Program-made: the position numbers and the translations under genes
Part shown: positions 1 through 8,128 of the stretch, in pieces
Layout: each line of letters opens with the position of its first letter
How positions within the stretch are numbered: position 1 is the first letter of the stretch
DNA from: Saprospiraceae bacterium
GTDB taxonomy: Bacteria; Bacteroidota; Bacteroidia; Chitinophagales; Saprospiraceae
Assembly (NCBI GenBank): GCA_020848695.1
Contig: JADLHT010000017.1
Location: 62,001-126,000 of the forward strand
Length of the DNA: 64,000 nucleotides
Direction: 5' to 3'
Notes under the pieces: generated by a model
What the model saw: the letters and a program-made list of their open reading frames with translations, nothing else
Database searches by the model: none
What the model was told of the DNA's origin: nothing

Positions 1-1
1 T

Positions 2-874
2 ATTGATGAGCAAGGTAATTACTTGGTGGTGAATAAAAACATAAATACAACTCCATATTATGGATACTTTACTTTGATACAGAAAGAAGGGAAGGTATTG
101 TGGACCCAACGAACGGATCATATAGATGTTATGTCAGACATTGTAGTATTAAGAAATAACCAGTTTCTGGTATCTTTTAAACAAAAAGGAGCATATATTG
201 ATGGGGGTACTACTAAAAAATATTATATGGCCTCAAGTCTTTGGATCACGGCTGATGGTGCTCTTGTTCAGAAATACAAATATCTTGTGGATCGCGATAA
301 ATTTACAGAATTCAATATTCACAAAACTCTGGAAGACGTTAATGGGAATATTTATTATTTCGGTTCAGTTCTTTTGCCCAATAATCGAACTGATCTACTT
401 ATCTTTAAAGTCAACCCTCAGGCTAGAGTGCAATGGTCTTATTCTTACCCAACCCAAAAAGATTTAAGCATAAAGTCAGCGACCATAAGTCCAGAAGGAA
501 AAATATTTATTGCTGCTGATTCCTATGGCAGAACTGGAGGTTTTTTACTTGCGGAACTTGAGTCGGATGGTAATATTTACTGGAATAATTTTATAACCAC
601 AAGTCCATACGAGCAGATTAAAAATTTGTTCTGGTCTAACAACGAATTACTATTGGTATATGATAAGACTTTAAATGTTGGAATTATGCATTGTTCCATA
701 AAAGGAGAATGCTGTTCTGGAGAATCAAGTAAATTGAATATTAAGTTTACTCCGGCAGATATTCAATTAAGCAATAGCAATGCTGAGTTTGAGCCTACAG
801 GTTGCCGTTGGACTGCAGTTCATTTGGATTCAAAAATATTCGGTGAGGTTCAATCAATTACTGATTGCAAGTAA
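2..874 (+). CDS. 3' end of an unknown extracytoplasmic protein
   Basis: The reading frame is open from the first base of the window, so the true start lies upstream and only about 290 C-terminal residues are visible. The visible part has repeated short blocks of the type 'G.v.W......' and 'S.DG.i.......' (for example DGALVQKY, PEGKIFIAAD, SDGNIYW), typical of beta-propeller or PQQ/Kelch-like blades. The end carries several Cys residues (CSIKGECC, GCRW, TDCK), which fits an exported protein. I see no T9SS sorting motif at the C-terminus. Family membership is not recognised and the propeller reading is an inference from the blade-like periodicity. The stop is 15 bases from the stop of the convergent rarA gene. 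Confidence 0.7.
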   Translation: MDEQGNYLVVNKNINTTPYYGYFTLIQKEGKVLWTQRTDHIDVMSDIVVLRNNQFLVSFKQKGAYIDGGTTKKYYMASSLWITADGALVQKYKYLVDRDKFTEFNIHKTLEDVNGNIYYFGSVLLPNNRTDLLIFKVNPQARVQWSYSYPTQKDLSIKSATISPEGKIFIAADSYGRTGGFLLAELESDGNIYWNNFITTSPYEQIKNLFWSNNELLLVYDKTLNVGIMHCSIKGECCSGESSKLNIKFTPADIQLSNSNAEFEPTGCRWTAVHLDSKIFGEVQSITDCK

Positions 875-889
875 GCTGAATTTCGAAAT

Positions 890-2152
890 CTATTCTCTTG
901 TTTTCTTTGTTGATTGAATAAATTCGGTTAGTTTTTCTTCATTTGAATTCTTGCCGGGTTCATAGAATTTTATATGCAATATTTCTTTAGGAAGGTGTTC
1001 CTGATTTACATAGTTGTCTTTGAAATGATGAGCATATTGATAATCTTTGCCATAACCAAGATTTTTCATTAGACTGGTTGGAGCATTTCTTAAATGCAAG
1101 GGTACCGGAAGATTGTTGTAGGTTCTTGCAGTCTCAATTGCTTTTTCAATAGCTAAATAAGTTGAATTTGATTTTGGGGAGCAACATAGATAGATTACAG
1201 CTTCGCTTAAAATAATCCTGCCTTCCGGCCAACCTATAACACTTAACGATTGTTGAGCTGCTTGTGCAATAAGCAATGCATTCGGATTAGCCAGACCAAT
1301 GTCTTCAGCCGCAAGAATAAGCATTCTCCTCGTAATAAAATTTGGATCCTCTCCTCCTGCCATCATCCGTGCCAGCCAATATAATGCTGCGTCCGGATCA
1401 GATCCTCGCATAGACTTAATAAATGCTGAAATCAGATCGTAGTGTAACTCTCCACCTTTATCATACTGGTCAATGTTGTTCTGAATGAGTTGATTGATAA
1501 AATCATTATTAATCACAATTTCTTTTAAAGTGGATGAACCAATCAATTCCATGATGTTGCATAGCTTTCGGGCATCACCTCCTGAGAAATGAAACAGCGC
1601 CTCCGTTTCTTTTAGAAAAATATTTTTGGATTTGAACAAATCATCTATACTGATAATTTTTGTTAAAATTTTTTGAAGAGATTCAGCATCTAGAGGTTTT
1701 AGTATTTGCACTTGTGCTCTGCTCAGTAATGCGTTATTGATTTCAAAAGAAGGGTTTTCAGTAGTAGCTCCAATTAATACGACTTTTCCTTGTTCGACTG
1801 CTGCCAGCAAAGAATCCTGTTGTGATTTGTTAAATCGATGAATTTCATCAATAAAAAGGATAGGAGAGGGAGAGTTAAAAAATTTTTCATTTTCAGCCTG
1901 ATAAATGGTTTCCCTGATTTCTTTTACTCCGGATGAAATCGCCGAAAGATGGAATACTTTTCTTTTGAGTTCTGTTCCAAGCAATTGAGCGATTGTTGTT
2001 TTTCCAACTCCCGGAGGACCCCAGAAAATCATTGAAGGAAGATAACCGGATGAAACTGCATTGGATAAAATCTTTCCTTCACTTGTCAAATGTTCTTGAC
2101 CAACAACTTCTGACAATTTTATGGGTCTCATTCTTTCAGCCAACGGTTTCAT
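890..2152 (-). CDS. rarA: Replication-associated recombination protein A (AAA+ ATPase)
   Basis: RarA/MgsA is a clamp-loader-like AAA+ ATPase that acts at stalled replication forks in the cytoplasm. The 420-residue product has the family length and layout: an N-terminal RP.....VGQEHL block, Walker A GPPGVGKTT at residues 45-53, Walker B ILFIDEIHRFNKSQQD at about 98-113, sensor-1 GATTENPSFE at about 128-137, an arginine finger SR near 144, and the C-terminal MgsA domain containing RGSDPDAALYWLARM and GGEDPNFI. The start at 2152 gives the canonical MKPLAERMRP opening. A weak box TATCTTTA lies a few bases upstream on the minus strand. No odd residues were seen. The assignment is secure by motif. 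Confidence 0.96.
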   Translation of the reverse strand: MKPLAERMRPIKLSEVVGQEHLTSEGKILSNAVSSGYLPSMIFWGPPGVGKTTIAQLLGTELKRKVFHLSAISSGVKEIRETIYQAENEKFFNSPSPILFIDEIHRFNKSQQDSLLAAVEQGKVVLIGATTENPSFEINNALLSRAQVQILKPLDAESLQKILTKIISIDDLFKSKNIFLKETEALFHFSGGDARKLCNIMELIGSSTLKEIVINNDFINQLIQNNIDQYDKGGELHYDLISAFIKSMRGSDPDAALYWLARMMAGGEDPNFITRRMLILAAEDIGLANPNALLIAQAAQQSLSVIGWPEGRIILSEAVIYLCCSPKSNSTYLAIEKAIETARTYNNLPVPLHLRNAPTSLMKNLGYGKDYQYAHHFKDNYVNQEHLPKEILHIKFYEPGKNSNEEKLTEFIQSTKKTRE

Positions 2153-2210
2153 TCTGTAAAGATAATTTAATGACGAACCTTAGATGTCTTTTAGATCATT
2201 CTTCTAAATT

Positions 2211-2240
2211 AAAAAAGCCCTGCAGAGAGCAGAGCTTTTT
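2211..2240 (-). terminator. Bidirectional rho-independent terminator after ftsK
   Basis: An imperfect inverted repeat (AGC-C-CTGC, loop AGAGA, GCAG-A-GCT, one mismatch) is flanked by A6 on the left and T5 on the right, so it has a U-tract on either strand. It lies 60 bases past the ftsK stop and upstream of rarA, so its obvious use is to end the ftsK transcript. Confidence 0.75.
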
Positions 2241-2300
2241 CTATTTAATAATAACTATCATCCTCAGCTCCACGAGTTGGAGTTGAGTCGGTCAGGATTG

Positions 2301-4760
2301 CTAAAAACGTTTATACTTGTTCAATATATTTTCAAGTTCAACTTCGTTGAACACTAATACTTCTCTTGGTTTGCTTCCTTCGGCTGCACTAACAATTCCA
2401 ATACTTTCCATCTGATCCATAATTCTTCCCGCTCGATTATAACCTAGTTTTAACCTTCTTTGTATCATAGAAGTGCTTCCATGTTGAGACTGAACTACTA
2501 GTCTTGCGGCTTCAAACAACATCTCATCCAGTTCGGATTCGTCTATATTTCCTCTGTTTTGATCTTCTCCGTCTTGCTTATATTCAGGTAACAGGTAGGG
2601 AGTGCCAAATGATCTTTGTTTCCCTATGGATTTAATAACTCTTTCTACTTCCGGGGTGTCTACAAAAGGACATTGTAATCGGATGACATCTGATCCAACA
2701 CTATACAACATATCTCCACGACCTATCAGTCTTTCTGCTCCTCCGGCATCAAGTATCGTTCTTGAATCAATATTAGAAGTAACTTTGAACGCCATTCTGG
2801 ATGGAAAATTTGCTTTAATCAAACCGGTAATTATTTTAACTGAAGGTCTCTGTGTTGCAATAATTAGATGGATACCTACTGCTCTCGCGAGTTGAGCTAA
2901 TCTTCCAATAGGCATTTCAACTTCCTTGCCGGCAGTCATAATTAAGTCAGCGAACTCATCTATTATAAGTACTATATAAGGCAGGTACTTGTGTCCTTTT
3001 TCTGGGTTTAGCCTTCTTCGGGTAAATTTATCATTGTACTCAAGGATGTTTCTAGTTCTTGCTAACTTAAGCAACTCATATCGTTGGTCCATTTCAATAC
3101 ATAGTGAATTTAGAGTATAAATCACTTTGCTCGTGTCTGTAATGATCGCTTCATCTTGATTAGGAAGTTGTGCAAGAAAATGTTTTTCGATCTCTGTATA
3201 GATCGGAAGTTCAACTTTTTTTGGATCAATGAGTACCAGTTTCACTTCTGAAGGATGCTTGCGATAGAGCAGGGACATTAAGATTGCATTTATTCCTACA
3301 GATTTTCCTTGTCCTGTTGCTCCAGCAATGAGCAAGTGTGGCATTTTTGTAAGATCCGCAACTACTACTTCATTAGAAATGTTTTTTCCAAGAGCAATGG
3401 GTAATTCCATTTTTTGATCCAAAAATCTTTCGGATTTTAATAGTTCCTTGAGAGGAACTACCTGTTTGTTCTTATTTGCAACTTCTATACCAATGGTTCC
3501 ACGTCCAGGTATTGGGGCGATTATCCTTATTCCTTGTGCAGATAAGCTAAGAGCTATATCATCTTCAAGACTTTTAATTCTTGATATTCGAACACCTGGT
3601 GCAGGAACGATTTCATATAAAGTTACTGTTGGCCCTATAGTTGCTTTAATTTTTTGAATTTCAATCTTATAATTTAAAAGGGTAGCAATGATTTGATTCT
3701 TATTGGATTCTAATTCTGAACGGTCAATTTCAAATTTCTGATCATCATAGTTATTCAGAAGATCCAGCGAGGGAATGTTGTAAGAACTAAGTTCTGCTTT
3801 GTGGTCGTACAACTCACTTTCTTCAGATTCCCATTCATCTTCTGAATCTGAAAGTTCAGTTGAAATTCTTGGTGACTCAATTATATTATTTGAAATTATG
3901 GTAGTATTAGGTTTTATTTCTTCAATTTCCAACGAAAGCTCACTAGATTGTTCTAAATTATTATCGAGTAGCGTAGATTCAAAATCAATTGAATTGGAGC
4001 CGATTGTTGCAGCCATACCTCCTGATTCTGCGGATGCGCCGAAGTCGATCTCTCTATCTGTTGCAGTGTTGCTACTTTTAAAAAAACTTTCAGGACCTTC
4101 GTTTTGGAACTTTGGATCAGATGGATCAGATTTGAAATTTAAAAAGTTACCAAAACTTATTCTTCCATTCGAAGATTCAAGCTGTAAGGATTCAAAACTA
4201 GGATTAATAAACCATATAAAAAGAATAAACAGTGCAAATATCAAGGTAATTCCAAGTCCTATTTCACCCAGAAAAGAATTTAAAATCTGGTTAGATCGAG
4301 CTCCAAATGAACCACCGAATGGAAAGGACGAAGAATTAAAGATAAAGTCAAGAGAAATTGCAAGGAAAGACATCAACAATAGGCATTGAGCAGTTACTCG
4401 TAGAAAAGAGAACCATCCAGAGTTTCTTAACAATCTAAATCCGAGATGTACGATGACTGGAATAAGCAAGAAAGAAGCAACCCCAAACCCATAATAGAAA
4501 AGAAAATGAGAACTGAGTGCCCCTAATCTACCTACCCAATTGGATACTTCGACCTGAGGACGGAATAAAATTTTCCAGGAATGATGTAATACTTTGTCCT
4601 GGTCTATAGTCCAGGTAAACAAATATGAAATACAGGATAGGAGCAGATATATTGAAAGTAGGAAGCAAGTGATTGCTGCTATTTTTCCAAAACGTTCATC
4701 CTGGAATTTTTCGGTACAAAAATTCCAAAAGCTTTGTTTTTTAGTCTTAGACCGAGCCAT
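2301..4760 (-). CDS. ftsK: DNA translocase FtsK/SpoIIIE family
   Basis: FtsK is a septum-anchored ATPase that pumps chromosomal DNA during division and directs dimer resolution with Xer recombinases. The 819-residue product has about four hydrophobic segments in residues 25-185, an acidic Ser/Glu-rich linker at about 190-345, and then the motor: Walker A GATGQGKSVG at 480-489, LIDPKKVEL at about 509-517, and a Walker B region IVLIIDEFADL near 600. A C-terminal winged-helix gamma domain follows (ARLVVQSQ.GSTSMIQRRL.LGYNRAGRIMDQME). The linker is short compared with E. coli FtsK, as is usual in Bacteroidota. A XerC/D-like recombinase is encoded at 18889-19791, a likely functional partner. Confidence 0.96.
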   Translation of the reverse strand: MARSKTKKQSFWNFCTEKFQDERFGKIAAITCFLLSIYLLLSCISYLFTWTIDQDKVLHHSWKILFRPQVEVSNWVGRLGALSSHFLFYYGFGVASFLLIPVIVHLGFRLLRNSGWFSFLRVTAQCLLLMSFLAISLDFIFNSSSFPFGGSFGARSNQILNSFLGEIGLGITLIFALFILFIWFINPSFESLQLESSNGRISFGNFLNFKSDPSDPKFQNEGPESFFKSSNTATDREIDFGASAESGGMAATIGSNSIDFESTLLDNNLEQSSELSLEIEEIKPNTTIISNNIIESPRISTELSDSEDEWESEESELYDHKAELSSYNIPSLDLLNNYDDQKFEIDRSELESNKNQIIATLLNYKIEIQKIKATIGPTVTLYEIVPAPGVRISRIKSLEDDIALSLSAQGIRIIAPIPGRGTIGIEVANKNKQVVPLKELLKSERFLDQKMELPIALGKNISNEVVVADLTKMPHLLIAGATGQGKSVGINAILMSLLYRKHPSEVKLVLIDPKKVELPIYTEIEKHFLAQLPNQDEAIITDTSKVIYTLNSLCIEMDQRYELLKLARTRNILEYNDKFTRRRLNPEKGHKYLPYIVLIIDEFADLIMTAGKEVEMPIGRLAQLARAVGIHLIIATQRPSVKIITGLIKANFPSRMAFKVTSNIDSRTILDAGGAERLIGRGDMLYSVGSDVIRLQCPFVDTPEVERVIKSIGKQRSFGTPYLLPEYKQDGEDQNRGNIDESELDEMLFEAARLVVQSQHGSTSMIQRRLKLGYNRAGRIMDQMESIGIVSAAEGSKPREVLVFNEVELENILNKYKRF

Positions 4761-5022
4761 GTTTAGAGTTAGTTATAATTGAAATAGGACGCTAAGTTAT
4801 GGTTATTTTTAATATTATAATAATTTATATAGCATTATATTCAGATATATAATGATATATATATTAGTAATTTTTATAATATAAATATTATTATTTATAT
4901 ATGTAATATATAATATGTGTAAATAATTTATTAACACATCGTTACATTTCACTTTCTCAATTTTAACATTAGCCTGATTCTCCCGTTATATATTTGTGTT
5001 TTGTTTTAGAAAGGATAATAAT
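4761..5022. other. Extremely AT-rich divergent intergenic region
   Basis: This gap separates the divergent ftsK and saccharopine-dehydrogenase-like genes. Bases about 4800-4930 are almost entirely A/T with many ATAT and TATA steps and several short self-complementary stretches. It probably holds both promoters, but I could not pick a convincing TAnnTTTG box. No open reading frame or clear terminator is present. Confidence 0.5.
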
Positions 5023-6210
5023 ATGAGTAAAGAGAGTAAAAAATTCATCATTGCAGGTGCCGGAGGCATAGGAAAGGCAGTCGGATTGATACTCGCAGAC
5101 AGACCAATTGTTGAAGCGGATATCTTTATTGGGGATCGAGACAAAGAATTAGCAAGAACGGTAGCAGAATGGATACAGGACGGGAGTTCTTCAGTATGCA
5201 GTATAGAGTCTTTTGAAATTCATTCATCTCAACTAACTAATGAGATGGACTATATTTTCAAAGCTGGAGACATTATTTTGGATTGCCTTCCTGGAAATGA
5301 AGCTCCACGAATGGCATCCTTCGCCCTAAAATACAATATGCATTATGTTAACTTAACTGAGTATGTAAAGGAGACCGAGGACATCATAGCTATGGTACAG
5401 AATGCAGATACCGGCTTTGTTTTGCAATCAGGACTTGCTCCCGGGTATATTAATATACTTGCTCACAAATTGTATAATGATTTTATTAGTAAGCATTCAG
5501 AAATCATTGTAGATCATATAAAAATGAGGGTTGGAGCGCTCTCAAAAAATGTATCTTCACCTACTTACTATGCTTTTACCTGGAGTCCGATTGGAGTAGC
5601 GACGGAATATGTTAAAGACGCAAATATTGTAAGAAACTCAGAGTTAACAAAAGTTCCTGCGCTTTCTGAAACAGAGAATCGAATCATCCATGGAGTAAGT
5701 TATGAAGAAGACTTTACTTCAGGCGGTGCTGCTGATTTGCCCGATTTTTTTAAAAACAAAACCAATAATCTCGATTATAAGACCTTAAGATATCCTGGGC
5801 ACTACAGTTGGGTTAGAAAACAACTGGATAAATTAAATTCAGAAGGAGATAGAATTAAAGGACTATTGGATGAAATGACGAAAATTACACCTCATTTAGA
5901 AGAGGACCTTATTGTACTGTATGCTTCTGTTTCCGGACATAACAACAGAGGAGAATTAAAACAAATTGAACACAGTGAAGTTATAGAACCTATGAAGATT
6001 GGTTCCCACCAACTTAAAGCTATTCAACTAACTACTGCAGTACCCATGTTGGAAGCAGCAAGAATGCTGTTGAAGGGTACTCATAAAGGTGCAGTTCTAC
6101 AGTCACAAATTGATCCGGAAAGGTTTTTGTCCGGACCATTTATCAATATGGTTTTTAATCGTCAAAAGAAAGAAAGTTCAATTCCGGAAGAGAACAAGAG
6201 TTTCATTTGA
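5023..6210 (+). CDS. Saccharopine dehydrogenase-like NAD(P)-binding oxidoreductase
   Basis: The N-terminus is a Rossmann fold with the dinucleotide motif GAGGIG at residues 12-17 (FIIAGAGGIGKAVG), followed by DCLPGNEAPRMASFALKYNMHYVNLTEY, the hallmark of the saccharopine dehydrogenase NADP-binding family. A second block, SGLAPGYINILAHKLY, matches the family's 'GL.PG..n..a' segment. The product is 395 residues. A frame extension to a GTG at 4996 exists, but the ATG at 5023 is preceded by a purine-rich AGAAAGGA and starts right before the first beta strand, so I use it. The family includes true lysine-pathway enzymes and many enzymes of unknown substrate; nothing around this gene points to a substrate. 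Confidence 0.85.
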   Translation: MSKESKKFIIAGAGGIGKAVGLILADRPIVEADIFIGDRDKELARTVAEWIQDGSSSVCSIESFEIHSSQLTNEMDYIFKAGDIILDCLPGNEAPRMASFALKYNMHYVNLTEYVKETEDIIAMVQNADTGFVLQSGLAPGYINILAHKLYNDFISKHSEIIVDHIKMRVGALSKNVSSPTYYAFTWSPIGVATEYVKDANIVRNSELTKVPALSETENRIIHGVSYEEDFTSGGAADLPDFFKNKTNNLDYKTLRYPGHYSWVRKQLDKLNSEGDRIKGLLDEMTKITPHLEEDLIVLYASVSGHNNRGELKQIEHSEVIEPMKIGSHQLKAIQLTTAVPMLEAARMLLKGTHKGAVLQSQIDPERFLSGPFINMVFNRQKKESSIPEENKSFI

Positions 6211-6227
6211 TAAATTTTCATAAAGTG

Positions 6228-6259
6228 TTTGGAAATTAATATTCAGGAGGCTAATTTTG
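6228..6259 (+). promoter_or_regulatory. Bacteroidota-type promoter of tRNA-Lys
   Basis: TTTG at 6228-6231 is separated by 20 bases from TAATTTTG at 6252-6259, which fits the known Bacteroidota -33/-7 pattern TTTG...TAnnTTTG. The tRNA starts 71 bases downstream, so a 5' leader would have to be processed. Confidence 0.65.
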
Positions 6260-6330
6260 CACCTCTTTTAAAGAAATTGACAGTTTCTAAGCTTTTAGAA
6301 AATGTAAAATCATTCTTAAAAAGTAGGTTT

Positions 6331-6403
6331 GATCTGTTAGCTCAGTCGGTAGAGCAACGGCCTTTTAAGCCGTGGGTCTTGGGTTCGAGTCCCAAACAGA
6401 TCA
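6331..6403 (+). tRNA. tRNA-Lys (TTT)
   Basis: A complete cloverleaf can be drawn. The acceptor stem is GATCTGT with ACAGATC and discriminator A, and the D-arm is GCTCAGTCGGTAGAGC. The anticodon stem ACGGC/GCCGT closes loop CTTTTAA with anticodon TTT. The T-arm carries GGTTCGAGTCC. CCA is not encoded. It is a single gene with its own promoter and terminator. Confidence 0.97.
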
Positions 6404-6410
6404 CTGAATA

Positions 6411-6450
6411 CCCTTGTAAGTTATTGATTTACAGGGGTTTTTAATTTTTT
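6411..6450 (+). terminator. Rho-independent terminator of tRNA-Lys
   Basis: CCCTTGTAA at 6411-6419 pairs with TTACAGGGG at 6429-6437 (nine pairs, one G-T wobble) and is followed directly by T5, AA and T6. It lies seven bases after the tRNA. Confidence 0.85.
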
Positions 6451-6580
6451 AGTTGATTTCCTAGCTAATTGATTAATTCTTAGTTTTTATTAGACTATAA
6501 AAATATCTTCGAATTTAGAAATTGAAAATAGTATTTCTGAACCGCGCATCTTAAATAAAAATAATTAATTATTACTTTTA

Positions 6581-6588
6581 TACATTTG
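6581..6588 (+). promoter_or_regulatory. -7 box TACATTTG
   Basis: TACATTTG matches the TAnnTTTG -7 consensus and lies 17 bases before the ATG of the choice-of-anchor-V-like gene. A matching -33 TTTG at the usual distance is not evident. Confidence 0.5.
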
Positions 6589-6605
6589 CCACTTAGTTGA
6601 GTACT

Positions 6606-7400
6606 ATGAAAAAATTAAATATTTTATTTTTTGTTTTTATTGTATCGGTCCTATCGTTGGGGGCTGTACTTGATAATCCTAGAAATCCACCTTTAGGACG
6701 AACCGGCGCTCCCGGAGAGACTACCTGTGAAAACAAGGATTGCCATCATGGAGGAACCTTTGTCGGAAAAGTCAGTTTGACCGGAATGCCCGATACTGTA
6801 ATCTCGGGTACTAAATACAATTTAACCTTAACACAGACTTCTGATGCCTTGAGAGGAGGATTTCAAGTTACCGCGTTAGATGGATCAAATCTGAAAGCTG
6901 GATCATTTTCTAATGTTGGCAATTCAACCAATATAGGAACCCAAGGAGGAAGAGAATACATACGACAGTCACGTGCAGTTTTGCTTAATAATGGTGCAGT
7001 TTCCTGGAATTTTGATTGGACTGCACCGATCAATATTTCAAAAGATGATACTATTAAATTTTATTTTGTATCTAATGCAACCAATAATGATGATAACGAC
7101 ACAGGCGACAATACTCTTGTCAATACCAAAAAAGTTGTATTTCAAATCGCTACTGAGATTGATGATTTACAGGAATCGAATTTGTATGATTTTAAAATAT
7201 TAAATAGAAGTTTTGTTTTTGTTCCGTATAATGAGGTTGTTTCCGTAGCATTGTTTGGATTATCTGGAAATGTAATCCATCAACAAGAAAATCTTTCTTC
7301 AATGACTCCTGTTGCAATCGACCTCGATGAGGGATTGTATATTCTCAATGTAAAATTTAAAAATAAGCAATCCATTAGCAAAAAATTTGTGATTCAATAA
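6606..7400 (+). CDS. Exported choice-of-anchor V (Reeler-like) domain protein with T9SS sorting domain
   Basis: The 264-residue product starts with a signal peptide (MKKLNILFFVFIVSVLSLGA). Residues about 25-180 resemble the Bacteroidota choice-of-anchor V/Reeler-like domain: a GRTGAPGETTC segment, then a C-x4-CH-H-G motif, 'SLTGMPDTVISGTKYNLTLT' and a beta-sandwich ending in IKFYFVSNATNNDD. The C-terminal ~75 residues look like a T9SS type-A sorting domain ending in GLYILNVKFKN...KKFVIQ. The protein is therefore probably exported through the outer membrane and cleaved or anchored there. The C-x4-CH motif resembles a haem-binding CxxCH but has four spacer residues, so haem binding is not supported. 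The ATG at 6606 is preferred over the TTG at 6597 because it begins the signal peptide. Confidence 0.8.
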   Translation: MKKLNILFFVFIVSVLSLGAVLDNPRNPPLGRTGAPGETTCENKDCHHGGTFVGKVSLTGMPDTVISGTKYNLTLTQTSDALRGGFQVTALDGSNLKAGSFSNVGNSTNIGTQGGREYIRQSRAVLLNNGAVSWNFDWTAPINISKDDTIKFYFVSNATNNDDNDTGDNTLVNTKKVVFQIATEIDDLQESNLYDFKILNRSFVFVPYNEVVSVALFGLSGNVIHQQENLSSMTPVAIDLDEGLYILNVKFKNKQSISKKFVIQ

Positions 7401-7438
7401 CTTGAATATTGTTTTTCAATATCAGCATTAAAGAGAAG

Positions 7439-8128
7439 ATGAATACTGTTACCGCGCTTGTACCGATAAAGTCTTTTTCATCGCGTTTGCCCAATAAAAA
7501 CTTTTTGGATTTTGGAGGAAGACCTTTATTTCATCATTTGTTACTTACACTTTCAGATACTATTGAAGTAAACAATATTATTGTCAATACAGATTCTGTA
7601 ATCGTTGCTGAAGATTGCAACAAGTATTTTCCAAAAGTAAAAATTCATTTTCGTCCTGAGAGACTCAGAGCCGGAGAAATTAGTGGAAATGAGTTAATAG
7701 ATTATGATCTGTCACTAGATAAGGGAGAGCATTATCTTCAATCTCACGTTACCAATCCTCTGTTGACAACCAGGACCCTATCAAATGCCATTCATGCTTA
7801 CTTCGATAAGCTCAATGACTATGACAGTCTAATTACGGCAGAATGGATAAGAAAGAGATGTTATATGCTTGACGGAACACCAATAAATCATAACGTACTA
7901 GTCATGCAACAGACGCAAGATTTAAATCCTGTAATTGCTGAAAATTCAAATATATTTATTTTTAGCAGATCTTCTTTTTACGGTAATAACAAGAGTCGTT
8001 ACGGAAAAAAATATCAGATTTTTCCAATGTCTCCCATAGAAAGTGTGGATATTGATTATGAAGAGGAATTTAATCTGGCCAAACTAATATTTAAGAATAG
8101 AGATAAATTCCGGACTCTGCTCGGTTAA
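7439..8128 (+). CDS. Acylneuraminate/CMP-sugar cytidylyltransferase family protein
   Basis: This family couples CTP to an acidic sugar to give a CMP-sugar donor in the cytoplasm. The 229-residue product opens with the nucleotide-binding signature of the NeuA type: ALVPIKSFSSRLPNKNFLDFGGRPL, the equivalent of 'ARGGSKRIPNKN...GKPL' in the family. Later blocks NTDS and ESVDIDYEEEFNLA match the Mg-binding 'e.iDID...DfelA' end motif. It is more like NeuA-type enzymes than KdsB, which has a different opening. The ATG at 7439 is chosen because it begins just before the first beta strand; the longer frame uses a TTG at 7409. It meets kdtA tail to tail with a four-base overlap, so a role in surface sugar or LPS chemistry is likely, but the substrate is not known. 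Confidence 0.82.
   Translation: MNTVTALVPIKSFSSRLPNKNFLDFGGRPLFHHLLLTLSDTIEVNNIIVNTDSVIVAEDCNKYFPKVKIHFRPERLRAGEISGNELIDYDLSLDKGEHYLQSHVTNPLLTTRTLSNAIHAYFDKLNDYDSLITAEWIRKRCYMLDGTPINHNVLVMQQTQDLNPVIAENSNIFIFSRSSFYGNNKSRYGKKYQIFPMSPIESVDIDYEEEFNLAKLIFKNRDKFRTLLG

Noticed and set aside
3799..4389. Plus-strand 196-codon frame inside ftsK
   Set aside because: It is a Ser/Leu-rich shadow of the acidic FtsK linker on the opposite strand, with no start signal or family.
6229..6444. 71-codon frame over tRNA-Lys
   Set aside because: It overlaps the tRNA gene and its terminator and has no coding pattern.
6720..6760. c-type cytochrome motif in the choice-of-anchor-V-like protein
   Set aside because: Four residues separate the two cysteines, where haem attachment needs two (rarely three or more).
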